44,087 nt of DNA from Gammaproteobacteria bacterium (lineage in GTDB: Bacteria; Pseudomonadota; Gammaproteobacteria; GRL18): positions 1 to 44,087 of the forward strand of contig JADGAU010000008.1 in the NCBI GenBank assembly GCA_015231865.1. The letters are read 5' to 3'. The notes below the pieces were generated by a model that was given only the letters and a program-made list of their open reading frames with translations, was not told where the DNA came from and did not search any database. The translations under genes were made by a program, and so were the position numbers. Positions 1-9,400 of this stretch are shown here, in pieces (positions within the stretch are counted from its first letter, which is position 1; each line of letters opens with the position of its first letter).

Positions 1-195
1 AAGAAAAATAATTGTCAACAGCATATAAGTAAACTCAGATAAAAAGCTTGCCATCAATAAATACACAGGGATGGCAGCTATCGTACCCATTGTTCCTGGT
101 GCATATTTTGACAAGCCACTACCAAAACCAAAGGCTATAAAGTGGTTAAAATTAGTCCAGACTTTTGCTTTTTGACGTATTTCAGATTTATTCAT
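1..195 (-). CDS. pgpA: Phosphatidylglycerophosphatase A, N-terminal part (cut by window edge)
   Basis: Only the first 65 residues are present; the gene runs off the left edge. The start MNKSEIRQKAKVW leads into HFIAFGFGSGLSKYAPGTMG, which matches the N-terminal signature of PgpA (FGFGSGL followed by PGTxGT), and then a hydrophobic stretch that would be the first membrane helix. PgpA is an inner-membrane enzyme that dephosphorylates phosphatidylglycerophosphate to phosphatidylglycerol. It is the last gene of the rib-nusB-thiL operon, and thiL-pgpA is the usual order in Gammaproteobacteria. There is no Shine-Dalgarno sequence: the bases upstream of the ATG are a CTAAAAA heptamer array that also holds the thiL stop. 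Translation may depend on coupling to thiL or on the A-rich leader (inference). Confidence 0.9.
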   Translation of the reverse strand, partial: MNKSEIRQKAKVWTNFNHFIAFGFGSGLSKYAPGTMGTIAAIPVYLLMASFLSEFTYMLLTIIFL

Positions 196-196
196 A

Positions 197-231
197 TTTT
201 TAGTTTTTAGTTTTTAGTTTTTAGTTTTTAG
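197..231. repeat. Heptamer tandem repeat, 5 x TTTTTAG
   Basis: Five perfect head-to-tail copies of TTTTTAG on the plus strand, CTAAAAA in the sense of the flanking genes. The last copy supplies the thiL stop codon (228-230), and the array ends 1 base before the pgpA ATG (193-195). Because 7 is not a multiple of 3, the array puts a TAA in all three sense frames every 21 bases. The same unit occurs as six copies at 26322-26363. Confidence 0.97.
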
Positions 232-1226
232 TTAAAATGATTATATCCCGGTTTTAAGTGCATAATATTTAGATCTGGTAATTGATTGATTGGATTGGCC
301 TCTTTGAGCAATTGAATACCTTCTGAAGAAACAATTTGGCCAATTTTAGAACAAACTTTTGACAGCTCATCATTCTTCATCATTTTCTGCCAGTTTTTCT
401 TTGAGATAGTAAAACATAGCTGATAATCATCCCCTCCAGTTAAGGCCAGTTTAACTGCCTGTTCTTTTGGCAATTTTAAAAGACAGTCTGCCAGAGGTAT
501 TCTCTCTATATTTATTTCGGCTCCACAATTACTTGCTGATGTAATGTGTCCGAGATCTGCCAATAACCCATCTGATATATCCAGTGCACAATCACTATAG
601 TGCGAAATTTTTTCGCCCAGTTCTATTTGTGGTATCGGTTGGCTCAATGCATTCAGTGCTTCATTTATTTCATTTTTTGTAAACGAAATTGAACTAAATT
701 CATCGCTATCCAAAGCAAACTTTAAACCTAAGGCTGCCCCACCCAGTTGACCTGTTACAGCAATAATATCCCCTACTTTTGCTTTATCTCGTTGCATAAT
801 TTTATTTTGAGAATAGCCATGCATTTGAATGGTGATAAATAGCTGTTCTGATTTAACCGTATCACCGCCAACTAAGTCTACCTGATACTTTAAAGACTGT
901 TCTAACAATGCCTTTGAAAAAGTTTCAATCCAAGTTTCATTGATTGCTTGAGGCAGGCCAAGAACTAAAGTATACCAGGCGGGTTTGCCGCCCATGGCGG
1001 CAATATCACTTAAATTAACGGCCAGTGATTTAATGGCAATTAAATCGGCAGGAGTATTGTTTGGGAAATGGACGTTTTGAACAAGACAGTCGGTTGTAAT
1101 CAATAATTTCTGGTTTTTCTTTGGGGAAATAATGGCACAATCATCTCCAACACTTTTTGTAATCTGATTCTGATTAAATTTAATTGGCCAGTGAAAATAA
1201 CGTTCAATTAAAGAGAATTCTTCCAT
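228..1226 (-). CDS. thiL: Thiamine-monophosphate kinase
   Basis: ThiL phosphorylates thiamine monophosphate to thiamine diphosphate in the cytosol. The 332 residues match the usual family length. Visible signatures of the AIR synthase/ThiL fold are the N-terminal FSLIERYF, GDDCAII near residue 27, TTDCLVQNVHF near 45, NLSDIAAMGG near 71, GGDTVKS near 119, DISDGLLADLGHI near 215 and LTGGDDYQLCF near 260; the repeated Asp residues bind Mg-ATP. It lies after nusB and before pgpA, the classic gammaproteobacterial order. A hairpin with a T tract ends 9 bases before the ATG and no clear ribosome binding site is visible, so expression may be tuned relative to nusB. The stop codon is part of a CTAAAAA repeat. 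Confidence 0.96.
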   Translation of the reverse strand: MEEFSLIERYFHWPIKFNQNQITKSVGDDCAIISPKKNQKLLITTDCLVQNVHFPNNTPADLIAIKSLAVNLSDIAAMGGKPAWYTLVLGLPQAINETWIETFSKALLEQSLKYQVDLVGGDTVKSEQLFITIQMHGYSQNKIMQRDKAKVGDIIAVTGQLGGAALGLKFALDSDEFSSISFTKNEINEALNALSQPIPQIELGEKISHYSDCALDISDGLLADLGHITSASNCGAEINIERIPLADCLLKLPKEQAVKLALTGGDDYQLCFTISKKNWQKMMKNDELSKVCSKIGQIVSSEGIQLLKEANPINQLPDLNIMHLKPGYNHFN

Positions 1227-1229
1227 AAT

Positions 1230-1249
1230 AAAAAGGGACCTGAGGCCCC
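1230..1249 (-). terminator. Terminator-like hairpin between nusB and thiL
   Basis: On the minus strand GGGGCC-TCA-GGTCCC forms a 6-bp stem (one G-U pair) with a 3-base loop, followed at once by TTTTT. It sits inside an otherwise continuous operon, just before the thiL ATG (1224-1226). It could be a partial terminator (attenuator) or a structure limiting thiL translation; which one cannot be told from sequence. Confidence 0.55.
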
Positions 1250-1268
1250 ATACTTAGCACTTAATCTA

Positions 1269-1700
1269 TTAACGTTTTTTCTTTGCTGCAATTTCATCTG
1301 CTCTTAGCTTCATTGCAATTTTATCTAGAATACCATTAATAAACTTATATCCGTCTTCCGCTCCAAAAGTTTTAGCCAGTTCAACACCTTCATTAATGGC
1401 GACACGATATGGAACATCAGGCTTAGATTGAAGCTCATAGCAGGAAAGTAATAAAATTGCCTGCTCTACGGGGTCAATTTGATCAAATGGTCTATCAAGA
1501 TGATCAAACATTAAATCAACCAGACTTAATTTATGTAAAACGACTTCATGTAATAGTTCCTGAAAATATGGAAAATCAGCTAACTGCATATCATGTTCAA
1601 CAATAAACTGTTCTTCAATATCTTTAGCTTCATGTTCGGTCATTAACCATTGATAAACAGCCTGGACAGTAAATTCTCTAGCCTTAGAACGTGGATTCAT
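1269..1700 (-). CDS. nusB: Transcription antitermination/termination factor NusB
   Basis: NusB binds boxA RNA with NusE (S10) to form antitermination complexes, mainly on rRNA operons. The protein is all-helical; recognisable parts are RSKAREFTVQAVYQWL at the N terminus, DPVEQAILLLSCYEL in the middle, and YRVAINEGVELAKTFG and YKFINGILDKIA near the C terminus. The start chosen is MNPRSKA, giving 143 residues, the normal size. A longer frame upstream would overlap ribH and add about 41 residues unlike the family. An AGG lies 9 bases before the chosen ATG. It follows ribH by 10 bases, as in most Gammaproteobacteria. Confidence 0.95.
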   Translation of the reverse strand: MNPRSKAREFTVQAVYQWLMTEHEAKDIEEQFIVEHDMQLADFPYFQELLHEVVLHKLSLVDLMFDHLDRPFDQIDPVEQAILLLSCYELQSKPDVPYRVAINEGVELAKTFGAEDGYKFINGILDKIAMKLRADEIAAKKKR

Positions 1701-1710
1701 AACATTTAAC

Positions 1711-2181
1711 CTAAGAAAAATTTGAAAAAAGATTGACCATCTCAATTGCAGAGATTGTTGCTTCATGGCCTTTATTACCGGCTTTCGTACCTGAACGCTC
1801 AATCGCTTGCTCAATCGTATCAACGGTTAATACGCCGAATGCAACTGGAATATCATATTGTAATGAAACTTGAGCTAAGCCTTTAGAATTTTCACTTGCA
1901 ACAAAATCAAAGTGTGGTGTGCCGCCACGAATAACCGCACCTAAAGCAATAATCGCATCATATTTTCCTGCTTTAGCCATACGTTGGGCGGCTAATGGTA
2001 TTTCAACAGCGCCTGGGACACGGACAATCTCAATATTATCTTCACTACCACCATGACGAATAATGGTATCAATTGAACCTGAGACCAAAGATTCTACGAC
2101 AAAACTATTAAAACGACTGACAACAAGTCCGAATTTAACACCTTCTGCTGTTAAGTTTCCTTCATATGTTTTAATTGGCAT
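1711..2181 (-). CDS. ribH: 6,7-dimethyl-8-ribityllumazine synthase
   Basis: Lumazine synthase condenses 3,4-dihydroxy-2-butanone 4-phosphate with 5-amino-6-ribitylaminouracil, the step before riboflavin synthase. The 156 residues are the usual length. Signatures: [19 protein letters not shown] near the N terminus (substrate binding Phe/Asn), [11 protein letters not shown] near residue 54, [19 protein letters not shown] near 80-98 including the catalytic His, and [19 protein letters not shown] near 113-130. The ATG is preceded by AAGGA. It follows ribBA by 42 bases and precedes nusB by 10. These enzymes usually form pentamers or icosahedral capsids. Confidence 0.97.
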   Translation of the reverse strand: MPIKTYEGNLTAEGVKFGLVVSRFNSFVVESLVSGSIDTIIRHGGSEDNIEIVRVPGAVEIPLAAQRMAKAGKYDAIIALGAVIRGGTPHFDFVASENSKGLAQVSLQYDIPVAFGVLTVDTIEQAIERSGTKAGNKGHEATISAIEMVNLFSNFS

Positions 2182-2223
2182 TCATTTTTCCTTCAATAAA
2201 AGTTTCTTTAAATAAGAGTTTTA

Positions 2224-3333
2224 TTACTCACCAGTATAATACTCTACAACTTCCAAACCAAACCCTGAAAGCCCATGTATCTTTTTAGGCGAAGACATAA
2301 CTGTCATTTTTCTAACCCCAATAGACTTTAAGATTTGTGCGCCAATACCATAGGTTCTTAAATCATCACTTTGGTGTTTTGGAATTACTTTCCCCTGGTC
2401 CTGCAGTCGATAATGTTCAATTTGATCAATAATATCCGCACTGGACTTTTGATTTCTTAAGATCACCACTATACCGCTATCAGCATCAGCAATTCTTCTA
2501 AGAACATCATCTAATGGCCAACCACAGTCGTTGTGTTTAGATGGTAACATATCACAAATTGCATTTTCCATATGCACTCTGACCATGACTGGCTCATTTT
2601 CACTAATGATACCTTTAACTAAAGCCAGATGTACCTGGTTACTAATGGCATCCTGAAAAGCTAAAAGACGAAAATCGCCATGTTCTGTTGGCAAATTACA
2701 TTCGCTCACCTTTTCAATTGAGTGTTCATTCTTTAATCGATATTCAATTAAATCTGCAATAGTTGCAATTTTTAATTGATGTTTTTCAGCAAACTTCTCT
2801 AAATCTGGACGACGAGCCATCGTGCCGTCTTCATTAAGAATTTCTACAATCATTGCCGCTGGTTCAAGCCCTGCAATTCTGGCCAAATCACAACCCGCTT
2901 CAGTATGCCCTGCGCGAGTTAATACGCCGCCAGCCTGAGCCATTAAAGGGAAAATATGCCCCGGTTGCACGATATCTTGTGGTTTTGCATCGGCAGCAAC
3001 CGCATCTTTAATTGTTTTTGCTCTATCTGCCGCTGAAATTCCTGTTGTGACACCATTTGATGCCTCAATTGATACGGTGAAATTAGTACCATGAGCTGCA
3101 CTATTAGAATCAACCATCAAGGGTAATTCAAGCCGCTTACAACGATCTTTAGTTAAGGTTAAACAAATCAAACCTCGACCATGGGTTGCCATAAAATTCA
3201 CATCTTCCGTTGTTACTTTAGAAGCAGCCATTAATAAATCGCCTTCATTTTCACGATCTTCATCATCAACAACTATCACCATTTTACCCTGGCGTAAATC
3301 GTCAATTATTTCTTCTGTTGAATTAAAACCCAT
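2224..3333 (-). CDS. ribBA: DHBP synthase fused to a degenerate GTP cyclohydrolase II domain (RibBX type)
   Basis: The N-terminal half (about 1-200) is 3,4-dihydroxy-2-butanone 4-phosphate synthase, with [13 protein letters not shown] near residue 20, [10 protein letters not shown] near 50, [12 protein letters not shown] near 80, GHIFPL and [16 protein letters not shown] near 140-155; this half looks active. The C-terminal half has the RibA fold, but the zinc motif (normally ECLTGD...RCDCG) reads [16 protein letters not shown], so two of the three zinc cysteines are Asn and the catalytic loop differs. That is the pattern of RibBX proteins, which keep RibB activity and lack GTP cyclohydrolase II activity. 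A separate ribA should exist elsewhere in the genome. Start [10 protein letters not shown] has an AGGA upstream; ribE ends 12 bases before it. Confidence 0.93.
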   Translation of the reverse strand: MGFNSTEEIIDDLRQGKMVIVVDDEDRENEGDLLMAASKVTTEDVNFMATHGRGLICLTLTKDRCKRLELPLMVDSNSAAHGTNFTVSIEASNGVTTGISAADRAKTIKDAVAADAKPQDIVQPGHIFPLMAQAGGVLTRAGHTEAGCDLARIAGLEPAAMIVEILNEDGTMARRPDLEKFAEKHQLKIATIADLIEYRLKNEHSIEKVSECNLPTEHGDFRLLAFQDAISNQVHLALVKGIISENEPVMVRVHMENAICDMLPSKHNDCGWPLDDVLRRIADADSGIVVILRNQKSSADIIDQIEHYRLQDQGKVIPKHQSDDLRTYGIGAQILKSIGVRKMTVMSSPKKIHGLSGFGLEVVEYYTGE

Positions 3334-3345
3334 ATATCGTTTTTC

Positions 3346-4026
3346 CTAATTTTTTATAAAACCAAAATCAGCTAGTTTTTCCAGAGTTAAACCTTGTTGT
3401 TTTTGTTCTTGTGAGGCCTGTTCTTGTGAAGCTTTGTCACCCAATAATAATCGTTCCAGATAACGTGCAATTATATCAACTTCTAAATTAACAAAATTTC
3501 CAGCATAACATTCATTTAAAGTTGTTTGAGTAAGCGTATGAGGAACAATATTTAGTTCAAACAAACTACCATTTACGGCATTTACCGTTAAACTAATGCC
3601 GTTAATCGTTATTGAGCCCTTAGCTGCAATATATTTAGCAATTTCATCAGGGGCTTTAATTTTGAAAAAAACAGACCTGCCCGCATCGCTCCTTTGAATT
3701 ATTTTTCCTATACCATCAACATGGCCGCTAACTAAATGCCCGCCCAAATGTGTCGTTGCCTGTACGGCCTTTTCCAAATTAACCCTGCTTCCAACTTTAA
3801 GATAATTAAACGCAGTTTTTGATAAGGTTTCTCCAGAAACATCAGCCCAGAATCCATCTCCAGGCAATTCAATAACGGTTAAACAGATACCATTGACCGC
3901 AATACTATCTCCTAATTGTACATTATCCAGTGATAGTTTTTCTGTTTTAACATATAAACGGCTATCAATACCTGCTGACTGTATTGCAGCAACAACACCA
4001 ATGGCCTCTATAATACCTGTAAACAT
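3346..4026 (-). CDS. ribE: Riboflavin synthase, alpha subunit
   Basis: Riboflavin synthase dismutates two lumazine molecules to riboflavin plus the ribitylaminopyrimidine. The start MFTGIIEAIG is the invariant N terminus. Two homologous lumazine-binding barrels are visible: GDSIAVNGICLTV near residue 39 and GSITINGISLTVNAV near 137, with HLGGHLVSGHVDG between. The 226 residues are slightly more than the usual 200-220 because of a Gln/Glu-rich tail, in which SQEQ is repeated, before LADFGFIKN. It is the first gene of the operon in this window; ribD is not next to it. No FMN riboswitch fold was recognised upstream. Confidence 0.96.
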   Translation of the reverse strand: MFTGIIEAIGVVAAIQSAGIDSRLYVKTEKLSLDNVQLGDSIAVNGICLTVIELPGDGFWADVSGETLSKTAFNYLKVGSRVNLEKAVQATTHLGGHLVSGHVDGIGKIIQRSDAGRSVFFKIKAPDEIAKYIAAKGSITINGISLTVNAVNGSLFELNIVPHTLTQTTLNECYAGNFVNLEVDIIARYLERLLLGDKASQEQASQEQKQQGLTLEKLADFGFIKN

Positions 4027-4284
4027 AATTATTTAAATTTTTAATCCTGATTAAATCTGTTATGATCGCAATAATTAAATTTTAACCCAGGTTGCAGAAT
4101 CATTATATTTTATACCCTTGATATTTGGAAAAGTCTCGCTGCATTTGCCTTAATAGGTCCTACTTTTGTTCAAAGATTATGGGTAAGCGTTAATCGTCAT
4201 AACTGAAAAAGGTAGACAATTATACTTATTTTATCTTGTGATGCAATGAAGAGCCATTTGTAAACCTTTTAATTCTACAATCCT

Positions 4285-4857
4285 ATGTCATTTTTTCTCT
4301 ATCTTGCCTCTGCTTCTCCTAGAAGAGCTCAATTACTGGAACAACTTGGAATCAAGTATGAGATTTTTCCTCAAGATATTGACGAATCAATTAATGACGG
4401 TGAAGACGTAACTTCTTTTGTTAGTCGTTTAGCAAGAGAAAAAGCTGAACAAGGTAAGCAAAATATAAAAAGGGATTCTGATTATCCTGTATTAGGTGCT
4501 GATACTATCGTCACTTTTGATAACCATATTTTAGGAAAGCCTGAAAATACCGAACAAGCGATTAATATGCTTAAACTATTGTCAGGACAAACTCATCAAG
4601 TGATTACAGCAATTCAATTATGTAATAAAAAACATTCATATTCAGCCATCAATAAAAGTGAAGTAGTTTTTAGAAAAATCACTGAGCAGGAAATAAATGG
4701 TTATTGTCAGACTGGCGAACCATTAGATAAAGCAGGTTCTTATGCAATTCAAGGTTTAGCTGCAAAATTTATAGCTAATATTAATGGTAGTTATTCTGGT
4801 ATTATGGGCTTACCGTTATATGAAACGAGTCAGCTTATTGAACGGTTTAAGTATTGA
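4285..4857 (+). CDS. maf: Maf-family nucleoside triphosphate pyrophosphatase (dTTP/UTP type)
   Basis: Maf proteins hydrolyse non-canonical or surplus nucleotides (dTTP, UTP, m5UTP) to monophosphates. The 190 residues begin with LYLASASPRRAQLLEQLGI, the SASPRR phosphate-binding signature of the YhdE branch (the YceF branch has STSPYR). Further marks are FVSRLAREKAEQ near 45, VLGADTIVTFDNHILGKP near 68-85, GQTHQVITAI near 100 and DKAGSYAIQGLAAKFI near 148-163. It is followed 88 bases later by rng and then yhdP, the maf-rng-yhdP order of E. coli (yhdE-rng-yhdP). mreBCD, which lies upstream there, is not present; the gene starts a new plus-strand unit divergent from ribE. Confidence 0.95.
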   Translation: MSFFLYLASASPRRAQLLEQLGIKYEIFPQDIDESINDGEDVTSFVSRLAREKAEQGKQNIKRDSDYPVLGADTIVTFDNHILGKPENTEQAINMLKLLSGQTHQVITAIQLCNKKHSYSAINKSEVVFRKITEQEINGYCQTGEPLDKAGSYAIQGLAAKFIANINGSYSGIMGLPLYETSQLIERFKY

Positions 4858-4887
4858 ACACTACAAAACCCAATAGCAACTATAATA

Positions 4888-4919
4888 CATAGTGTATAAA
4901 AAACATAATGTATAAAAAA
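4888..4919. repeat. 16-bp direct tandem repeat between maf and rng
   Basis: Two adjacent copies of CATAGTGTATAAAAAA / CATAATGTATAAAAAA with one mismatch, in the 88-base gap between maf and rng. Each copy holds an AT-rich TATAAA-like stretch and could act as a doubled promoter or UP-like element for rng; no role is proven. Confidence 0.8.
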
Positions 4920-4945
4920 TTAACTTTAAAAATAGTAGATTAATT

Positions 4946-6433
4946 ATGAGTGATGAATTATTAATCAATGTAACGCCACAGGAAACACGAATAGCAACCA
5001 TTGAAAATGGAATGCTTCAGGAGGTGCTTATTGAAAGATCTTGCAGACGTGGACTTGTTGGTAATATTTATAAGGCAAAAGTTGTCAGAGTATTACCTGG
5101 TATGCAGGCAGCATTTCTTGATATTGGTTTAGAAAGAACGGCATTCTTGCACTTAAATGATATTGATATTCCACAAATTGATTCGGTCGACTCTGAGGCG
5201 GCAAAACTGGCAGAGCAAAATCAGGAACTTTCAATTAACCATGTTCTGCTAGAAGGACAGGAATTAATAGTACAAGTCATAAAAGATCCCATAAGTACCA
5301 AAGGAGCACGACTTACTACCCATATCACAATACCCGCACGCTTTTTGGTTTTTATGCCAAACTCAACACATGTTGGCATTTCTCTGCGCCTGACCAATGA
5401 AAAAGAACGTCAACGTTTAAAGGAAGTCGTCTTAAAACATCAGCCCGAATTTGGTGAAAATGGTTATATTATTCGCACAGTCGCAGAGGGGGTTAGTGAA
5501 GAAGAAATTTTTTCTGACATGAAATTCCTTAACCATATTTGGCAGTCAATCACTGAAAGAAGTAAAGACCAGCAATCTCCCTTATTAATTCATGAAGATC
5601 TGGCCTTAGTGATGCGAATGATGAGAGATATTTCCGAGAAGAATGTTGGTTCAATACGCATAGATTCAAGAGAAACATTTAATAAGATCACGCATTTTGC
5701 AGAAAAATTTATTCCACAATTAACTGAAAAAATAGAATATTATCCGGGTGAAAGCCCAATTTTTGATCTCTATTGTGTCGATGCTGAAATTCAAAAAGCA
5801 CTACAGCCCAAAATAGAATTAAAATCTGGTGGTTATTTAATTATCGACCAGACCGAAGCGATGACCACGATTGATGTCAATACAGGCAGTTTTGTTGGTA
5901 AGAATAACCAGGAAGAAACTATCTATAAAACCAATCTTGAAGCAACTAAAGCAATTGCCAGACAATTAAGGTTAAGAAATTTAGGTGGTATTATTATTGT
6001 TGATTTTATCGATATGGAAGATGAAGAGCATAGACGTCAGGTTCTGCGTAGCTTTGAAAAATACCTGGCCAATGATTCAGTAAAAACACATATCACAGAA
6101 GTCTCGGCGCTTGGATTGATTGAAATGACACGTAAAAGAACCCGGGAAAGTCTTGAGCATATTTTATGTGAAACTTGTCCAACCTGCCAGGGACGCGGCA
6201 CAATAAAAACGGTGGAAACCATTTCATTTGAAATATTTAGAGAAGTGATTAGAGAAAGTCGTCAATTTGATGCGCAAAAGTTGTTAGTGCTTGCTTCAAA
6301 GAGTATTTCTGACTATCTGCTAGAAGACCAATCTAGTGCAATAGCTGAACTAGAGGAATTTATTGGCCTGTCGATAAAATTTAAGATAACCGATGATTAT
6401 CATCAAGAACAATATGATGTAGTTCCTTTGTAA
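4946..6433 (+). CDS. rng: Ribonuclease G
   Basis: Endoribonuclease that matures the 5' end of 16S rRNA and degrades some mRNAs. The 495 residues equal the catalytic half of RNase E with no C-terminal scaffold, which favours RNase G. The N terminus MSDELLINVTPQETRIA and GNIYKAKVVRVLPGMQAAFLDIG (about 39-61) are the S1 region. The 5' sensor and DNase I-like parts follow, with metal-binding MTTIDVNTGSFVGK near 306 and IIIVDFIDMEDEEHR near 350. The Zn-link Cys pair appears as CETCPTCQGRGTI near 411. It sits between maf and yhdP as in enterobacteria and is probably transcribed with yhdP (56-base gap). Confidence 0.97.
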   Translation: MSDELLINVTPQETRIATIENGMLQEVLIERSCRRGLVGNIYKAKVVRVLPGMQAAFLDIGLERTAFLHLNDIDIPQIDSVDSEAAKLAEQNQELSINHVLLEGQELIVQVIKDPISTKGARLTTHITIPARFLVFMPNSTHVGISLRLTNEKERQRLKEVVLKHQPEFGENGYIIRTVAEGVSEEEIFSDMKFLNHIWQSITERSKDQQSPLLIHEDLALVMRMMRDISEKNVGSIRIDSRETFNKITHFAEKFIPQLTEKIEYYPGESPIFDLYCVDAEIQKALQPKIELKSGGYLIIDQTEAMTTIDVNTGSFVGKNNQEETIYKTNLEATKAIARQLRLRNLGGIIIVDFIDMEDEEHRRQVLRSFEKYLANDSVKTHITEVSALGLIEMTRKRTRESLEHILCETCPTCQGRGTIKTVETISFEIFREVIRESRQFDAQKLLVLASKSISDYLLEDQSSAIAELEEFIGLSIKFKITDDYHQEQYDVVPL

Positions 6434-6489
6434 TATTATAAAGATACAAAAGATGCAGCCTCCATCAAAATCAGCTTAAAAATGCGTTA

Positions 6490-9400
6490 ATGACAAGAGT
6501 AATTTATTTTATTGTTACTGCAACACCTTACCGTATTGCAATTAACCTACTCCTCTATCTTGCAATTATTTCTGCTTCCTTACAACTAAGCAGTTATTTG
6601 CTTGACCATAATCCAGAAAAGGTAAAACACTATTTAAATCAATTTTTTCCTTATTCGGTTAATTTTTCAAGCTTGTCAACTCAGTTGAATTTAGCACATC
6701 TTTCATTTCAGATCTTTGATGTCAAGTTGAAGCAAAAGAACGATAATGAAATAACTGAAGTAAGTTCAGTATCCTTTGATATTGATATTATTAGATCGAT
6801 ATATACAAAATCATTGGTTTTAAAGAATCTTCAAATTGATAAACCAAAGCTAAATAAAAAACTACTATCGTCTATCTTATCAAAAATAGAAAAGTCTCCT
6901 AATGATCAAGTCAATTTTTCACTTGGTAAAATTTTACATGAAATTCCTCCTATCTTATTGAAAACATCTTCCCTAAAAATAAAAGGTGCTCAAATTACTG
7001 ATAAAAATATCTTAAAAAAATACAAGTTACCTAACTTTACAAATATTAACTTATCAATTATCAATTCAAACTGGAAGCATCAGTTATACCTGCAAGCAAA
7101 GATCCAATCTGAAAAGAATCAAACTGAAGTTCCTATTAGAATTTACGCTGAATTACAGGGGGCTTTAAATGAACTTAAAGACTGGACGGGTAAATTTCAT
7201 ATCCAGTTAAACAAACTGTCATATCGAACTTTAGAACAATTAATTAATAATTTTATTGAAAAAAAATTATTTGATACTGACTATCAAATACATAAGGCTA
7301 AAAGTGAATTAGCAATATGGGGAGAATTTACAGATTCTGATTTAAATCGTATTGCAGGTCAAGTTGAGTTCAATGATGTAGTAATAACTAATTACAAATC
7401 TTCACAAGAAATGTCTTTTGAGAAAATAGCAACCAACTTTTCTTTATTTTCTTCTTCATCTTTTCTTAAGAAAACTAAAAATAATAATTCTCTTAGGTCA
7501 CGACAACAAATCAACTTATCACTAATTGAAATCAAACCCAAAAATCAAGATACGTTTCTTATCCCGCAATTTAGTCTTCAAATCGACCATCTACAGAAAT
7601 TGAAGAAGCTTAGTGCTTATAGCACCTATTTCAATACTTTTGGCTTACAATCTATTTTAGATTTTTTAATTCCACAATATAGCAAACAATTTGCATCATT
7701 CAATATCAGTAGTGATATTAATGAGCTATTTCTTCAGGCTCAAATATTGCCTGATAGAATAAAGGCGTTGAATGCTTATCTCAAATTTGAACATTACCAA
7801 CAAAACCATGTTAATGCTATACCCACTATCAATAACCTAGCTGGTGAAATTTGGTTAGAAAATTTCCAATCATCTAATAATTTACAGGCTGCAATCAGAC
7901 TTAACTCCTTAGATACAAACTTTAATTTTACAAAACTATTTAAGAACTCAATTCAATTAGCGCAGCTAAAGGGATTAATAACGCTACAACAAGTTGATGA
8001 ACAATGGAGTATCAATCTTGAAAAAATTCAATTAAGTAATCCATCTTTGAATCTTTTGTTAGATGGATTAATACTAACGCAAAAAGACTTTACGCTGCCA
8101 TACAGCCACATTTATGGACAATTTGAGCAAGTAGATCTCGGCGATGCTTCTTATTATTTACCTTATTCAATTATGGATGAAAATCTTTATCAATGGTTAT
8201 TTAATGCATTCCATGAAGGTCAGGTAAACTTTGGAAACTTGCTATTGAGAGGCTATCTTACAGACTTCCCATTCTCCCAAAACGAAGGACTATTAGATAT
8301 TGTTTTTGATACTCAAAATGTCACTTTAAATTATCAAGATGGTTGGCCTAAAGTAGAAAATATCAATGCAAAAGTGCAATTTACTGAAACCGGATTTAAT
8401 CTTAATGCTAACCAAGCCCAGGTTTTTCAAACAAAAAGTAAGAATGTAATAGTCAAGCTTGATAATTATATTTTAACAGATGTCATGATTAGCTCTATTT
8501 TCGACACAAGTATTGAAGATGGTGTTAAATTCATAGAACAAACAGAACTTATGCCACTGGCAATTTTGCACCAGTTAAAAATGTTTTCTCCTCAAGATAT
8601 TCCCGTAAATTTATCATTAAAACTGAAAATACCTACTAACTCCAAAGCTATTGAAACAAAAATTACCGCTAAAATTAAAGATGTCAGCTATTTTCCCGAT
8701 TGGTTAAATAAAGAACAAATTAGCAAAATTAATGGTCACTTGACACTTGACAATGATGTCATTACAGATTTAAACCTGAAAGGAATCATTAATGATGAGT
8801 TATTGAACATTGATCTGATTCATTCAAACTATGCAGATAATCATAAATTGTATTATCTCCGATCTAATGTGGATACCAATATATTAGAGAAACTAACATT
8901 TTTACCAATAGAATTATCGAATGTTTGGAAACAATTAGATGGTAAAAGTAACGTCGATGCAACATTAAAAGTTAATTCAAACGAGCATAAATGGGCTCTT
9001 AATCTAATTTCTAAACTGGAAGGGGTTACTTCCAATTTACCCTATCCTCTTCAAAAAGAGAAAGAACAAAAGAAGAAAATAAAGATTGATATTGTCAATA
9101 GTGACTCGAATCACAAAATTAATATCCAATTTAATCAAATACTCAATTGGTGTTTATTTGAAGAAAATCAGAACATAACTCAGCACTTCTATATGAGCTT
9201 ACAACAGCAGAATTTTTCCCCAGCAAAGTGTGATGCTCAAGATGAAGATTTTTCTTTAACAGGATATTGGTTTCTACATAATTTTGCATCATGGACAGAT
9301 ATAATTTCTCCTTTTTTTAAGGGAGAATCAAAAATAGCACAAGTCACAAAAATTAATCTTGATTTAGATAGCCTGCATTTAGCTAAACCTAATGCTAAAA

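Noticed and set aside
1701-1823. N-terminal extension of NusB overlapping ribH
   Set aside because: The extra residues do not match NusB and MNPRSKA is the normal start.
4075-4206. Open frame on the plus strand upstream of maf (reads ...TLDIWKSLAAFALIGPTF...)
   Set aside because: It has no ATG, GTG or TTG start in a sensible place and no ribosome binding site. It may be a gene remnant, but it cannot be supported.
4027-4284. FMN riboswitch upstream of the rib operon
   Set aside because: Neither the conserved core segments nor a following hairpin with a T tract were seen on the minus strand.
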